Counted from the stretch's first letter, positions 25,317-34,556 are shown. The stretch: DNA of 64,000 bases from Hymenobacter ginkgonis (GCF_009755225.1 NZ_WQKZ01000004.1:248001-312000), one strand, 5' to 3'. Numbers and translations are program-made. The notes: generated by a model from the sequence alone, not told the origin.

Positions 25317-27632
25317 ATGCGTTTTATCAGCGGCAATAGTCCGCGCTTATTCCTCCTTTTACTTGGTGGCCTGCCCCTACTGGCCCGCGCTCAGAGCGGC
25401 GCGGCCACCCGCGGCGAAGTGCACGACGCCGGGAGCGCCACGCCCTTACCGGGCGCCGTAGTGCGCTGGCTGCTGCCGGGCGGCACCAGCGGCCCCACTA
25501 CCACCACTACTGGGGCGGGCACGTTTGTGCTGCCCTTCCCGGCGCAAGCTAGCCACCGGCTCATTGTCAGTGCCTTGGGCTATACCGCCGACACGGTGGC
25601 CGTACCCACCAGCGGCACGCCCTACCTGCGCGTGCGCTTGAAGGGCAATGCTTCACTGGGCGAAGTAACCGTTACCGTTCGCCCGCCCGCCTACTCGGCC
25701 CGCTCGGTGACCAATATGCAGACGCTCAGCGCCCGCGACCTCACCAAATCGGCGTGCTGCAACCTGGCCGAGAGCTTCGAAACCAACGCCGCCGTGGAGG
25801 TGAGCACCGCCGACGCCGTGAGCGGCGCCAAGCAGATTCAGCTGCTCGGCCTCGACGGGGCGTATTCGCTGCTAACCATCGACAACCAGCCGGCGCTGCG
25901 CGGGCTATCGGCGCCTTATCGGCTGGGCTATTTGGCCGGGCCCTGGATTGAAAGCATCGACATTATTAAGGGGACGGGCTCGGTGGTGAACGGCTACGAG
26001 GGCATATCGGGGCAGGTAAATGTGCAGCTGAAAGAGCCCGACAAAACCGACCAGCTCCTGCTGAATGCTTACGCCAACGACCTCGGCAAATTTGACCTCA
26101 ACGCCATTTCGTCGGTGCGCCTCACCCCGAAATGGAGCAATGTATTGCTGCTGCACAACGACCACCTGGGCAACCGCGTGGACCGCAACGGCGACGGCTT
26201 CCTCGACCTGCCGCTGGCCACCCAGTTCAACGGCTACGACAAGGTGAAGTATAAGTCGGGCGGCCTCGTGGCCGAACTGGGGGTAGGCGCCCTGCACGAA
26301 ACCCGCCAGGGCGGCCAGGTTGGCTTCCGCGAAGACGCCCCCGACGCCTACCGCGCGGCCTACGGCACCACCCAAACTACCACCCGCTACACGGCGCAGG
26401 CCCGCACTTCCTACACTTGGCCCGGCCGGCCGTTTCAGAGCCTCGGCTTGCTGGCCAACGGCACCAGCCACGACTTTGCCTCTACGTACTCGTTTCAGCA
26501 GGCGGCCGGGCCGCGCCAGTACGACGGCCACCAGAACACCGGCCAAGCTACCCTGTTGTTTCAGAGCGTGATAGGCAATACCATGCACACCTACCGGGCG
26601 GGGCTGAGCTTTTTATATGATGACTACCGCGAGCGCCTCAGCATTGGCGCGCCCGAGGTGGTAGCGGCTCGCCAAGACCGCCTGCGCACCGAGCGCGTGC
26701 CCGGCGCCTTTGCCGAGTACACCTACAACAACGCCCACAACCTGACCGCCGTGCTGGGCCTGCGCACCGACCACCACAACCTCTACGGCTGGCAAATCAC
26801 GCCGCGCTTCAACCTGAAGTACGACGTGGCCCCAGCTACCTCGCTGCGCTTATCGGGGGGTAGCGGCTTTCGGGTGCCCAACCCTATTGCCGACAATGCC
26901 TCGCTGCTGGCCAGCGCCCGCGGCTTCTACATCGGCCCCAACATCCGGCCCGAAAAGGCCTGGAACGTGGGCGGCTCGTTCACGCAGTACTTCCAGCTAC
27001 TGGGGCGGCAGGCTACGTTCGTGGCTGATTATTACAGTACTATCTTCCAAAACCAGCTGGTGGCCGATATGTACACCACGCCGGAGTTTGTTATTCTCGA
27101 CAACCTGGAGCCCGGCACGCGCTCCTTTGCCCGCAGCTTCCAGGCCGAAGTGCAGGCCGAGCCGGCCAAGGGGTTGCAAGTGAAAGCCGCCTACAAGTGG
27201 CTTGATGTGCAAAGCACCTACGGCGGCAACCAACTGCTGCCCAAGCCCCTCACGCCCCAAAACCGCGGTTTCCTCAACCTAGGCTACGCCACAGCCTTCG
27301 ATAAGTGGCGCGGCGACCTCACAGTGCAGTGGTTTGGCGAGCGCCCGCTGGCCCACCTCCCGGCCGATGGGGTAGGCGGCGGCCACCAGCACGGCACCGG
27401 CACCGCCGGCCTCGAATACGCCCCGCGTTACGCCTTGCTCAATGCCCAAATCACGCGCGCTTTCAAGCGCCTGGAGGTGTACGCGGGCGTCGAGAACCTC
27501 ACCAACTACCGGCAGCCCGACCCTATTCAGAATGCCGCTACCCCCTTCAGCGCGGGCTTTGATGCGGCCATGGTGTGGGGCCCCGTGTACGGCCGCCTTA
27601 CCTACGCTGGCTTGCGCTACCGCATTGAGTAG
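25317..27632 (+). CDS. TonB-dependent receptor, probably metal (copper)-related
   Basis: The 771-residue outer-membrane receptor has a signal peptide, a carboxypeptidase-regulatory-like domain (TRGEVHDAGSATPLPGAVV, about 30-110), a plug (TKSACCNLAESFETNAAVEV to GYEGISGQVNVQLK, about 140-240) and a beta-barrel ending GPVYGRLTYAGLRYRIE. The plug contains a CC pair (SACCN), and the NGVGGGHQHGTG-like loop near residue 690 (VGGGHQHGT) is His-rich. Both fit metal uptake but do not prove it. It follows the HYC_CC_PP gene by 73 bp and precedes an HMA-domain gene. A weak promoter (TAACTTTC, 25302-25309) precedes the start. Confidence 0.88.
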   Translation: MRFISGNSPRLFLLLLGGLPLLARAQSGAATRGEVHDAGSATPLPGAVVRWLLPGGTSGPTTTTTGAGTFVLPFPAQASHRLIVSALGYTADTVAVPTSGTPYLRVRLKGNASLGEVTVTVRPPAYSARSVTNMQTLSARDLTKSACCNLAESFETNAAVEVSTADAVSGAKQIQLLGLDGAYSLLTIDNQPALRGLSAPYRLGYLAGPWIESIDIIKGTGSVVNGYEGISGQVNVQLKEPDKTDQLLLNAYANDLGKFDLNAISSVRLTPKWSNVLLLHNDHLGNRVDRNGDGFLDLPLATQFNGYDKVKYKSGGLVAELGVGALHETRQGGQVGFREDAPDAYRAAYGTTQTTTRYTAQARTSYTWPGRPFQSLGLLANGTSHDFASTYSFQQAAGPRQYDGHQNTGQATLLFQSVIGNTMHTYRAGLSFLYDDYRERLSIGAPEVVAARQDRLRTERVPGAFAEYTYNNAHNLTAVLGLRTDHHNLYGWQITPRFNLKYDVAPATSLRLSGGSGFRVPNPIADNASLLASARGFYIGPNIRPEKAWNVGGSFTQYFQLLGRQATFVADYYSTIFQNQLVADMYTTPEFVILDNLEPGTRSFARSFQAEVQAEPAKGLQVKAAYKWLDVQSTYGGNQLLPKPLTPQNRGFLNLGYATAFDKWRGDLTVQWFGERPLAHLPADGVGGGHQHGTGTAGLEYAPRYALLNAQITRAFKRLEVYAGVENLTNYRQPDPIQNAATPFSAGFDAAMVWGPVYGRLTYAGLRYRIE

Positions 27633-27704
27633 CAGCACCAAACAGCTTCGGGTTATTACTCGTCTTTTCGCAACTTATTTCTCAGCTAATTGATTTTCTA
27701 CTTT

Positions 27705-28085
27705 ATGAAAGCTCTTTCGTTTTTCTTCTTCGCCCTGCTTGGTACTAGCTTCGCCGCGCAGGCCCAAACTACGCCCGCCCCTACCTCCCTCGCCGCCACC
27801 AAGGCCAAAGGCACCGAGTTGGTGCAGTTCAAAACCTCGGCCGTGTGCGACATGTGCAAGGCGCGCATCGAAAAAAGCTTGGCCTACGAAAAAGGCGTGC
27901 AAGCTGCTAACCTCGACGTGCCTAGCAAGGTCCTGACCGTCACGTATCGCCCCGATAAAACCACGCCCACCGCCCTGCGCACCGCCGTGCTGAAAACCGG
28001 CTACGACGCCGACGACCTCACCGCCGATGCCAAGGCCTACGACCGTTTACCCGACTGCTGCAAGAAAACGGCCGCCGCGCACTAG
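27705..28085 (+). CDS. Secreted heavy-metal-associated (HMA) domain protein
   Basis: This is a 126-residue periplasmic metal-binding protein. The signal peptide (MKALSFFFFALLGTSFAAQAQ) is followed by an HMA ferredoxin-like domain with the metal site CDMCKARIE (CxxC) and a second cysteine pair near the C-terminus (LPDCCKK). Copper binding is the usual role of this fold; here it would pass metal between the receptor and inner-membrane transport. I start at ATG 27705, five codons inside the longest frame, because the signal peptide begins there. Confidence 0.85.
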   Translation: MKALSFFFFALLGTSFAAQAQTTPAPTSLAATKAKGTELVQFKTSAVCDMCKARIEKSLAYEKGVQAANLDVPSKVLTVTYRPDKTTPTALRTAVLKTGYDADDLTADAKAYDRLPDCCKKTAAAH

Positions 28086-28135
28086 ACCACGGATTAACGA
28101 GGATTTTAGCAGATTGCACGGATTTTGTGGACGTC

Positions 28136-28165
28136 AGAAAGGTCGCCTCTTTGGGCGGCCTTTCT
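28136..28165 (+). terminator. Hairpin after the metal cassette
   Basis: Arms AGAAAGGTCGCC (28136-28147) and GGCGGCCTTTCT (28154-28165) pair with one G-T wobble over a 6-nt loop, followed by TATTT. It ends the HMA transcript and overlaps the next promoter. Confidence 0.65.
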
Positions 28166-28177
28166 TATTTACCTTTG
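28151..28177 (+). promoter_or_regulatory. Promoter of the AraC-family gene
   Basis: TTG at 28151-28153 and TACCTTTG at 28170-28177 are 16 nt apart, close to the Bacteroidota -33/-7 arrangement. The ATG follows at 28197. The -33 lies inside the terminator hairpin loop. Confidence 0.5.
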
Positions 28178-28196
28178 ATTTTTACAACTTCCTGCT

Positions 28197-29126
28197 ATGA
28201 AGGCTATCCCCCTCGAAGAGCTGTATACCAAACTGGCGCCAGTGGCCGGTGCCGCGGCCGACACGCTGCTGCCGCCGGGTCCGCAGCGGGAAGTAGGGCA
28301 TTTCAACGTTTTCAACGTGGCGGACCTGATGCTCGCTAACCGCAACCGGCCGCCCATGACTTTCGACCGGCGGGCCTTCTACAAAATCAGCCTGATTCGC
28401 GGGCGCAGCCGGGTCGAATACGCCGACCAAGTAGTTGACGTGGAACAGCGGGCCCTGTGGTTTGTCACGCACCGCGTGCCCTACCGCTGGCTGCCGCAAG
28501 ACGCGGCACAGGCCGGGTATTTCTGCATCTTCACCGATGAATTTCTCTTGCCCACCAAGGCAGGGGTAGTGCTGGATGAGTTGCCGGTTTTTCAGCCGGG
28601 CGGCTGCCCGGTATTGGCCGTAACGGACGACGAATATGCAGTGGCTGAGGCCATTTTTGAGAAGATGGCGCGAGAAATCTCGTCTAATTATGCCTACAAG
28701 TACGACCTGCTGCGGGCCTACTTGGTGGAGCTGATTCACTTCGGGCAGAAGCTCCAGCCCGGCCCGGCAGTAGCCCCTACCCACTCGGCTTCGGCCCGGG
28801 TAGCCGCGCTTTTTGCTGAGTTGCTGGAGCGGCAATTTCCCCTCGAAAATCCGCAGCAGCAGCTGCGTCTACGCACCGCCAACGACTATGCCGCGCAGCT
28901 GGCCGTGCACGTCAACCACCTCAACCGGGTGCTGAAGGAAACTACCGGCCACACCACCACCGCGCTCATTGGCAGCCGGGTGGCGCAGGAAGCCAAGATT
29001 TTGCTAAAGCAAACAAATTGGACTGTTTCAGAAATCGCCAATAGCTTGGGCTTTGCCGATGTGGCGCATTTCTGCAATTTCTTTAAGCGCCAGGCTGGTC
29101 TTACCCCTGGTGATTTCCGTGAGTAG
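28197..29126 (+). CDS. AraC-family transcriptional regulator
   Basis: The 309-residue regulator has an N-terminal sensing domain (about 1-190, cupin-like, no clear ligand motif) and a C-terminal double helix-turn-helix: HVNHLNRVLKETTGHTTTALI and ILLKQTNWTVSEIANSLGFADVAHFCNFFKRQAGLTPGDFRE. The FKRQxGxTPxxFR ending is the AraC signature. It probably regulates the two SDR genes immediately downstream on the same strand, an arrangement common for AraC-SDR cassettes; the inducer is unknown. Confidence 0.9.
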   Translation: MKAIPLEELYTKLAPVAGAAADTLLPPGPQREVGHFNVFNVADLMLANRNRPPMTFDRRAFYKISLIRGRSRVEYADQVVDVEQRALWFVTHRVPYRWLPQDAAQAGYFCIFTDEFLLPTKAGVVLDELPVFQPGGCPVLAVTDDEYAVAEAIFEKMAREISSNYAYKYDLLRAYLVELIHFGQKLQPGPAVAPTHSASARVAALFAELLERQFPLENPQQQLRLRTANDYAAQLAVHVNHLNRVLKETTGHTTTALIGSRVAQEAKILLKQTNWTVSEIANSLGFADVAHFCNFFKRQAGLTPGDFRE

Positions 29127-29235
29127 GCCGGTTGTTTGAATTATTCAGTAGACGGTTTGACTGGCGCAACCCTACCCCCGGCCGGCCGCTGGACCTTTGC
29201 AGGGTAAAAATTACTCATCTCTAAAGGACCACCAC

Positions 29236-30123
29236 ATGCGTGTTTTCGTTACCGGCGCTACGGGCTTTATCGGCTCCGCCATCGTGCAAGAATTACTCGG
29301 CGCGGGCCACCAGGTGCTCGGCCTCGCCCGCTCGGAGAAAGCCGCCCAAGCGCTAGCCGCCGCGGGCGCCGAGGCGCACAGGGGCTCGCTCGACGACCTC
29401 GACAGCCTGCGCAGCGGCGCGGCCGCGGCCGATGGCGTTATTCACACCGCTTTTATACACGATTTCTCCGCCTACGCCGCCGCGGGCGAAACGGACCGGC
29501 ACGCCATTGAGGCGCTTGGCGGGGCGCTGGCCGATGCCGGCCGCCCCCTCGTTGTTGCGGCCGGGCTGGCGGGCTTCAACCTAGGCCGCCCCGCCACCGA
29601 AGCCGACGCCCCCGCCGCCTCACTCCGCATGTCGGAGCAGGCAGCGCTGGCGCAGGTTGCGCAGGGTGTGCGGGCGTCGGTGATACGCTTATCGCCCTCG
29701 GTGCACGACAAAGGTGATTATGGTTTCGTGCCTACCCTCATCGACATTGCCCGCCAAAAGGGCGAGGCGGCCTATGTGGGCGACGGGCTCAACCGCTGGG
29801 CCGCCGTGCACCGGCTCGATGCGGCCCATCTTTTTCGGCTAGCGCTAGAGCAGGGGGTAGCCGGCGGCCGCTACCACGGGGTGGCCGATGAGGGCATTGC
29901 CATGCGTGACATCGCGGCCGTTATTGGCCAGCATCTGAACCTGCCGGTAGTTGCCAAATCCCCCGAGGAGGCCGCCGAGCATTTTGGCTGGATGGGGCGC
30001 TTCGTTGGCCTAGACCTATCGGCTTCCAGCGCACAAACGCAGCAGCAATTGGGCTGGCGCCCCAGCCATCCTTCACTCCTGGCCGACCTCGAACAAGGGC
30101 ATTACTTTCACCCTAAGCAGTAG
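29236..30123 (+). CDS. NAD-dependent epimerase/dehydratase (extended SDR)
   Basis: The 295-residue Rossmann protein has the dinucleotide motif VTGATGFIGSAIVQELL at its N-terminus. The usual YxxxK pair is not evident, so catalysis could be atypical or absent; the sequence resembles the NAD(P)-binding SDR group acting as oxidoreductases or sugar-nucleotide-like epimerases. The ATG at 29236 follows an AAAGGA sequence at 29223-29228, unusual in this window, and supports this start over an upstream in-frame one. A GACCTTTG box (29192-29199) may be its own promoter. A terminator follows at 30197. Confidence 0.78.
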   Translation: MRVFVTGATGFIGSAIVQELLGAGHQVLGLARSEKAAQALAAAGAEAHRGSLDDLDSLRSGAAAADGVIHTAFIHDFSAYAAAGETDRHAIEALGGALADAGRPLVVAAGLAGFNLGRPATEADAPAASLRMSEQAALAQVAQGVRASVIRLSPSVHDKGDYGFVPTLIDIARQKGEAAYVGDGLNRWAAVHRLDAAHLFRLALEQGVAGGRYHGVADEGIAMRDIAAVIGQHLNLPVVAKSPEEAAEHFGWMGRFVGLDLSASSAQTQQQLGWRPSHPSLLADLEQGHYFHPKQ

Positions 30124-30196
30124 TGCCGCTGGCTAGCTTAGGTCGTCCTTAAGCTACAACGCACAACGCATGGCTCCTTACCAGTAGTGCTTTACG

Positions 30197-30240
30197 CATC
30201 CCGCGTCGCAACCAAGTGCGGTGCGGGATGTTGTTTTTAT
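30197..30240 (+). terminator. Intrinsic terminator after the epimerase gene
   Basis: CATCCCGC (30197-30204) pairs with GCGGGATG (30223-30230) and is followed by TTGTTTTTAT. Confidence 0.6.
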
Positions 30241-30259
30241 TCTCCATTTTCGCCCGCAG

Positions 30260-31039
30260 ATGGCTCGTATCTTCCTCACCGGCTCGGCCGATGGCCTCGG
30301 CTTGCTGGCTGCCCAACTCCTCCTGCAAGCTGGGCACCAAGTAGTATTGCACGCCCGCAACGAGGCCCGAGCGCAGGTTGCCCAGGCCGGCGCCCCCGGT
30401 GCAGAAACCGTGGTTATTGGCGATTTGTCGAGCTTGGCAGGCATGCGGCAAGTGGCCGAGCAAGCTAATCAACTCGGTCGCTTCAATGCTGTTATTCACA
30501 ACGCTGGTGTGGGTTACCGCGAGCCCCGCCGTGGTGCCACGGCCGACGGCTTGCCCGCTGTATTTGCCGTTAACTCGTTGGCTCCCTACGTGCTCACCTG
30601 CTTAATCGAGCGGCCAGCGCGCTTGGTGTACCTCAGCTCGGGCCTGCACCGCGAAGGCGACGCCAGCTTGCACGACCTCACCTGGGATACGCGCCCCTGG
30701 AGCGGCTACCAGGCCTATGCCGACTCGAAGCTGCACGATGTATTGCTTGCTTTCGCCGTGGCTCGCCACTGGCCGCAGGTGCTGTCCAACGCCTTAGAGC
30801 CCGGCTGGGTCGCTACTAAAATAGGTGGCCCCGGCGCGCCCGATAGCCTAGCAGAAGCACCCAAAACGCAGGCTTGGCTCGCCACCAGCCAGGCTAAAAC
30901 AGCCCTCGTAACGGGCCAGTATTTCTACCACCAGCAGCAACGAGCCTTTCTACCCGCTGCCGCCGACCCCGCCGTGCAAGACCGGTTTTTGGCGGCCTGT
31001 GCCCGTCTCTCCGGCATTCCTTTTCCGGCCAGCACCTAG
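30260..31039 (+). CDS. Short-chain dehydrogenase/reductase (SDR)
   Basis: The 259-residue SDR has the N-terminal motif LTGSADGLGLLAAQLLL (TGxxxGxG type), the NAG-like strand AVIHNAGVGYREP, a Ser in VYLSSGLH and the catalytic YADSK (YxxxK, Tyr in YQAYADSKLHD). Substrate cannot be inferred. ATG 30260 is chosen because the Rossmann strand starts directly after it; the longer frame from 30221 would run through the preceding terminator region. Confidence 0.85.
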   Translation: MARIFLTGSADGLGLLAAQLLLQAGHQVVLHARNEARAQVAQAGAPGAETVVIGDLSSLAGMRQVAEQANQLGRFNAVIHNAGVGYREPRRGATADGLPAVFAVNSLAPYVLTCLIERPARLVYLSSGLHREGDASLHDLTWDTRPWSGYQAYADSKLHDVLLAFAVARHWPQVLSNALEPGWVATKIGGPGAPDSLAEAPKTQAWLATSQAKTALVTGQYFYHQQQRAFLPAAADPAVQDRFLAACARLSGIPFPAST

Positions 31040-31113
31040 CCGGGCATCATGCAGAAACGGGCACTCAGGTTTTGGCAGGGGTAGACTAATTATAGTGATT
31101 AACAATCTATTAA

Positions 31114-31167
31114 GCGCGAGCAACAAGAAAGGCCACCCGTTGAGGTGGCCTTTCTTGTTGCTCGCGC
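31114..31167. terminator. Strong bidirectional terminator between the SDR gene and crtW
   Basis: A perfect 24-bp stem (31114-31137 with 31144-31167; arm GCGCGAGCAACAAGAAAGGC...) has a 6-nt loop. It lies between convergent genes and probably ends both transcripts. Confidence 0.8.
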
Positions 31168-31216
31168 AAAATTTATAAACCCAAAGAATCAGCAACTGAA
31201 TTCCCTACCCCCTTAG

Positions 31217-31981
31217 TCAGGCTTTAGCCTTCCAGAGCCGCCACCAAGGCAGGTAGGGCTGGTCGTGGTGCTCGTAGTGGTAGCCAAAGAAATAACAGCT
31301 CACAAAGGCCCATACGTGGTGCCGCAACTGGCTGCGCGATTTGTGGCGGTTACCGGCTTCGTGCTCACCGCGGTGCGGCAGGTAAGTACCAAAAAAGAAC
31401 AACTGCAACGTCGCCAGCACCGCCGGTATCATCCAGAAGGCAATAACGTTGGCCTGCGGAAAGTAGCGCTTCAGCACGTTGTAAGTCACGGCCATGAGCA
31501 AGACTTGCCACCACGTCACGTAGTTCCAGGCAAAGCGCAGCAGCCAGGGCAGGAAACCCGGGTGGTGTTCGGGGTGAAAATCGGGGTCGGCGGCGGTGCC
31601 CACGTGCCGGTGGTGGTCGTGGTGCTTAGGCAGCTGGCGCGGAAACCAGTTGTAGGCAAATAGCAGCGTGGCCACCGTCCCAATGGTCGTGTTTAAGCGT
31701 TTATTAGGGCTTACTACCCCGTGCATGGCGTCGTGCCCCGTAATATAAAGCCCTGTGTATAAATGCGTTTGCAGTAGCGCCAATAAGTACGGTGCGGGCG
31801 AGTGCCAATCTGGTTTGTAAAACGCGACCAGGTATGCCAACAGGCCACTCCAAGCACCAATAATGAGCACGGCAGCAGCTATCCCCCGCCCCGCCAGTGG
31901 CTCGGGCGCAACCCTAGTCCACGTCGGAGCCGCCGGAGCGGGAATGGTAGCAGACTGCACAGATTCTGTAAAAGACGCCAT
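31217..31981 (-). CDS. crtW: CrtW-type beta-carotene 4-ketolase (fatty-acid desaturase superfamily)
   Basis: CrtW adds keto groups at C4 of beta-ionone rings using a di-iron centre in the membrane, giving echinenone/canthaxanthin or 4-keto end groups. The 254-residue protein has several transmembrane helices and the His motifs HDAMHG, PKHHDHHRHVG and FFGYHYEHHDQPYLPWW, plus FFGTYLPHR, which together separate CrtW from general desaturases. Red 4-keto carotenoids such as flexixanthin types are known in Hymenobacter. It is the most downstream gene of the cluster, 92 bp after ispH; no lycopene cyclase is adjacent. Confidence 0.9.
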   Translation of the reverse strand: MASFTESVQSATIPAPAAPTWTRVAPEPLAGRGIAAAVLIIGAWSGLLAYLVAFYKPDWHSPAPYLLALLQTHLYTGLYITGHDAMHGVVSPNKRLNTTIGTVATLLFAYNWFPRQLPKHHDHHRHVGTAADPDFHPEHHPGFLPWLLRFAWNYVTWWQVLLMAVTYNVLKRYFPQANVIAFWMIPAVLATLQLFFFGTYLPHRGEHEAGNRHKSRSQLRHHVWAFVSCYFFGYHYEHHDQPYLPWWRLWKAKA

Positions 31982-32073
31982 TAACTATACTAACCACTAA
32001 ATTCGTTACCCTAACAACCAAGTAGGCGCCCTAAAAGTCCGCGCCACTTGCTAAAACCTCGCTAATCAGTAGG

Positions 32074-32928
32074 CTAGAACTTGGTCAGTTCGTCGCGCAC
32101 CTGCTCCATTAGCCACATGGGCGTGCTAGTGGCCCCGCAAATGCCCACCGATTGGCCCGGCGCAAACCAAGCGGGCGTGAGCTCGCCGGGACGCGACACA
32201 AAATGCGTCTGCGGGTTGGTGTCTTTGCACACCTGGTATAGCAGCCGGCCGTTCGAGCTTTTGGTGCCCGACACAAACACAACTTGGTCAAACTGCGCGG
32301 CAAAATGACGCAAATCCTGGTCGCGGTTGCTCACCTGCCGGCAAATGGTATCGTTAGCTTTCACCGCAAAGCCCCGGGTTTCCAGCTCACGCTTAAGCGT
32401 GTAGAACGAGTCGGTGCTTTTCGTGGTCTGGCTGTAGAGGGTAATATCGGGGGGTAGGTCGTGGCGCAGCAGCTCGTCTAGGCTCTCAAAGACGACCGCC
32501 TCGCCGCTGGTTTGGCCCAGCAAGCCGCGCACTTCGGCATGGCCGTGCTTGCCATAAATCAAAATCTTTTCGCGGCGGTCGAAGCTGGCCTTGATGCGGT
32601 TTTGCAGTTTGAGCACCACCGGGCAGCTGGCATCAATCAGGGTCAGGTTATTTTCCATGGCCCGCTGGTAAGTACTCGGCGGCTCGCCGTGCGCCCGAAT
32701 AAGCACCGCTTCGTCGTGCAGCACCGCTAGCTGTTCGTAGTCAATAATGCGCAAGCCCTTGGCTTCCAGGCGCTGCACTTCTTCGTCATTGTGTACGATA
32801 TCGCCGAGGCAGTATAAGTAGCCTTGTTCGGCTAGCAGGTCCTCAGCCATCTGGATAGCATAAACTACTCCAAAGCAAAAGCCGGAGTTGGGGTCGATGC
32901 GAATACTGAGGTGCAGGGCGGGATGCAT
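32074..32928 (-). CDS. ispH: IspH, 4-hydroxy-3-methylbut-2-enyl diphosphate reductase
   Basis: IspH performs the last step of the MEP pathway, reducing HMBPP to IPP and DMAPP with a [4Fe-4S] cluster. The three cluster cysteines are visible: Cys18 (SGFCFGV), Cys102 (DASCPVV) and Cys196 (NDTICRQVSNRDQ). Other family elements are the HxxD-type motif (GDIVHNDEEV), RAHGEPP and IYGKHGHAEVRGL. The 284-residue length is normal. Its place within a carotenoid cluster fits precursor supply for C40 synthesis. Confidence 0.95.
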   Translation of the reverse strand: MHPALHLSIRIDPNSGFCFGVVYAIQMAEDLLAEQGYLYCLGDIVHNDEEVQRLEAKGLRIIDYEQLAVLHDEAVLIRAHGEPPSTYQRAMENNLTLIDASCPVVLKLQNRIKASFDRREKILIYGKHGHAEVRGLLGQTSGEAVVFESLDELLRHDLPPDITLYSQTTKSTDSFYTLKRELETRGFAVKANDTICRQVSNRDQDLRHFAAQFDQVVFVSGTKSSNGRLLYQVCKDTNPQTHFVSRPGELTPAWFAPGQSVGICGATSTPMWLMEQVRDELTKF

Positions 32929-33083
32929 ACCGCTAAGCTAACTCGGAAATAGCGGTCAAGGTTGCTTAAAAAAGGATGTTTTAGCCTAAGTAACCCTCAC
33001 AATTACAGAATTCTGAATTTGCCCTACCTTATTTTGAAGACTTGCTAATGCCCAATTATTTATTTCTAAAAGACAACCCATTT

Positions 33084-33671
33084 CTATCCCTTTACTTGCG
33101 CTAGGCGCTCGGCCTCGGCCTCCGATACGTGCCCACGCCCCACCAAAAAACCGCGCACCGTGCGAAAAGCTTCCTCATCCATGCCCGAACGTGGGTGCTG
33201 CAAGGCGGCATTGAGCAAGAAGGATTTATCTTCCTCCACGTGCTTGCTCAAACCCAAGAAGGGGGGTAAGTTGCTTTCCACTGAAAAGCGCAGAAAGCGA
33301 ATTTCAGCGCTGGATGGGTCTAGGCTCACCGCTTGCTCGAAGGTGCGGGCGGCGTTTTGCACGTACGTCAGCTTGTTGAGCATTGAAGCATCGCGGGCCT
33401 TGATGGCCTCCGACGCCGCCTTGTAGCCGAGCACCAGCGCATCTTGCTGCTGGTAATCGTGCAGCAAGTTGTAGAATTTTTCGCCGGCTGCCTTATCGGC
33501 AGCGGCTTGCTCGTAGTGGCGGCGCAGGATGGCGGGCGAATAATCAGGCATCAGAAAAGAAGGAAATAAAGAAGAAATAAAAGTTGGTTCTGCCCACGGC
33601 AACGCACTTGCCCTGAGTTCAGTGGCCCTACCCCCCGCTAGCAACCCAAGCAAAATACAGGCATTCTTCAT
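33084..33671 (-). CDS. Conserved hypothetical protein of the carotenoid cluster
   Basis: I do not know a function for this protein. From ATG 33671 it has 195 residues with a possible signal peptide (MKNACILLGLLAGG). The core LGYKAASEAI...KLTYVQNAARTFEQAVSLDPSSAEIRFLRFSVESNLPPFLG is helical and resembles a small protein often found beside crtB in Bacteroidota. A perfect -7 box (33677-33684) ends 5 nt before this ATG. The alternative start at 33551 (MPDYSPAIL) would leave a pyrimidine-rich leader and give a cytosolic protein. It ends 155 bp before the region upstream of ispH. Confidence 0.65.
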   Translation of the reverse strand: MKNACILLGLLAGGRATELRASALPWAEPTFISSLFPSFLMPDYSPAILRRHYEQAAADKAAGEKFYNLLHDYQQQDALVLGYKAASEAIKARDASMLNKLTYVQNAARTFEQAVSLDPSSAEIRFLRFSVESNLPPFLGLSKHVEEDKSFLLNAALQHPRSGMDEEAFRTVRGFLVGRGHVSEAEAERLAQVKG

Positions 33672-33676
33672 GTTGG

Positions 33677-33684
33677 CAAAGGTA
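33677..33684 (-). promoter_or_regulatory. -7 promoter element TACCTTTG
   Basis: A perfect TAnnTTTG match (read on the minus strand) lies 5 nt upstream of the ATG at 33671, inside the gap after crtB. It suggests a leaderless start for the small gene separate from crtI-crtB. No convincing -33 TTG at the right distance. Confidence 0.45.
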
Positions 33685-33716
33685 TGGCTGGCTAGTTGGC
33701 GAGGTAGCAAAATTGG

Positions 33717-34556
33717 TTAACCCGTGATGCGGTAGCGCAGCCACGAGCTCAGCAGCAGCAGCAATTTGGTGTTGTCGGGCAGGCGCACGCGCTCGGCCAG
33801 CACCTGGGTAGCCGGGGCCTGGCGAAGCTTATAAAACAGCTTGAGGTAGTAGACGTAGGCGAGGTACACGCCCATCCGCGCCGTGCGCGGCAACTGCTGA
33901 ATACCGACGTAAGCCGCTTCAAAATCGGCCCGAATGTCTGCCTCAATCAGCCGTTTGGCCTCGTTGTCGAACTGCTCGTAGCGCAGCCCCGGAAAGTACA
34001 CCCTACCCCGCTCCTCATAGTCGGAGCGGATATCGCGCAGAAAATTAACCTTTTGGAACGCCGCCCCCAGCCGGCGGGCCGGCGCCTGCAGTTGCTCAAA
34101 CAGCGCCGGCTGCTGGTAGCAAAACACGCGCAGGCACATCAGCCCCACTACTTCGGCCGAGCCATAAATGTATTTCTCGTACAACTCCTGGCGATAGTTG
34201 CGGTCTTCTAGGTCCATCTCCATACTGCGCAGAAACGCATCAATGAACTCGCGGTCAATACCATACGTGTTTACCGCCCATTGAAAAGCGTGCAGCACGG
34301 GGTTTAGGCTGAAGCCCGCCGCAATGGCTGCGTAGGTATCGCGCTCAAACTGCGCCAATAGCGCCGCCTTGTCGTGGCTATGGAAGGTGTCCACAATCTC
34401 ATCGGCCCAGCGCACAAAGCCATATACAGCGTAGATGGGCCGGTGCAAACCTTTATCCAACGTGCGGATTCCCAGCGAGAACGACGTGCTGTAGCGCCGC
34501 GTAATAAGCTGCGCGCAGGCCAGGCTGGTGTCAGTGAAAAGCTGTTCGTGGTCCAC
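33717..34556 (-). CDS. crtB: CrtB phytoene synthase
   Basis: CrtB condenses two geranylgeranyl diphosphates to phytoene. The 279-residue protein of the squalene/phytoene synthase family shows the two Asp-rich substrate motifs: WADEIVDTF near residue 50 and LRDIRSDYEERGRVYFP near 165, with the early TRRYSTSF segment. The start is GTG at 34556, 3 nt after the crtI stop, indicating coupling to crtI. Confidence 0.93.
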   Translation of the reverse strand: MDHEQLFTDTSLACAQLITRRYSTSFSLGIRTLDKGLHRPIYAVYGFVRWADEIVDTFHSHDKAALLAQFERDTYAAIAAGFSLNPVLHAFQWAVNTYGIDREFIDAFLRSMEMDLEDRNYRQELYEKYIYGSAEVVGLMCLRVFCYQQPALFEQLQAPARRLGAAFQKVNFLRDIRSDYEERGRVYFPGLRYEQFDNEAKRLIEADIRADFEAAYVGIQQLPRTARMGVYLAYVYYLKLFYKLRQAPATQVLAERVRLPDNTKLLLLLSSWLRYRITG

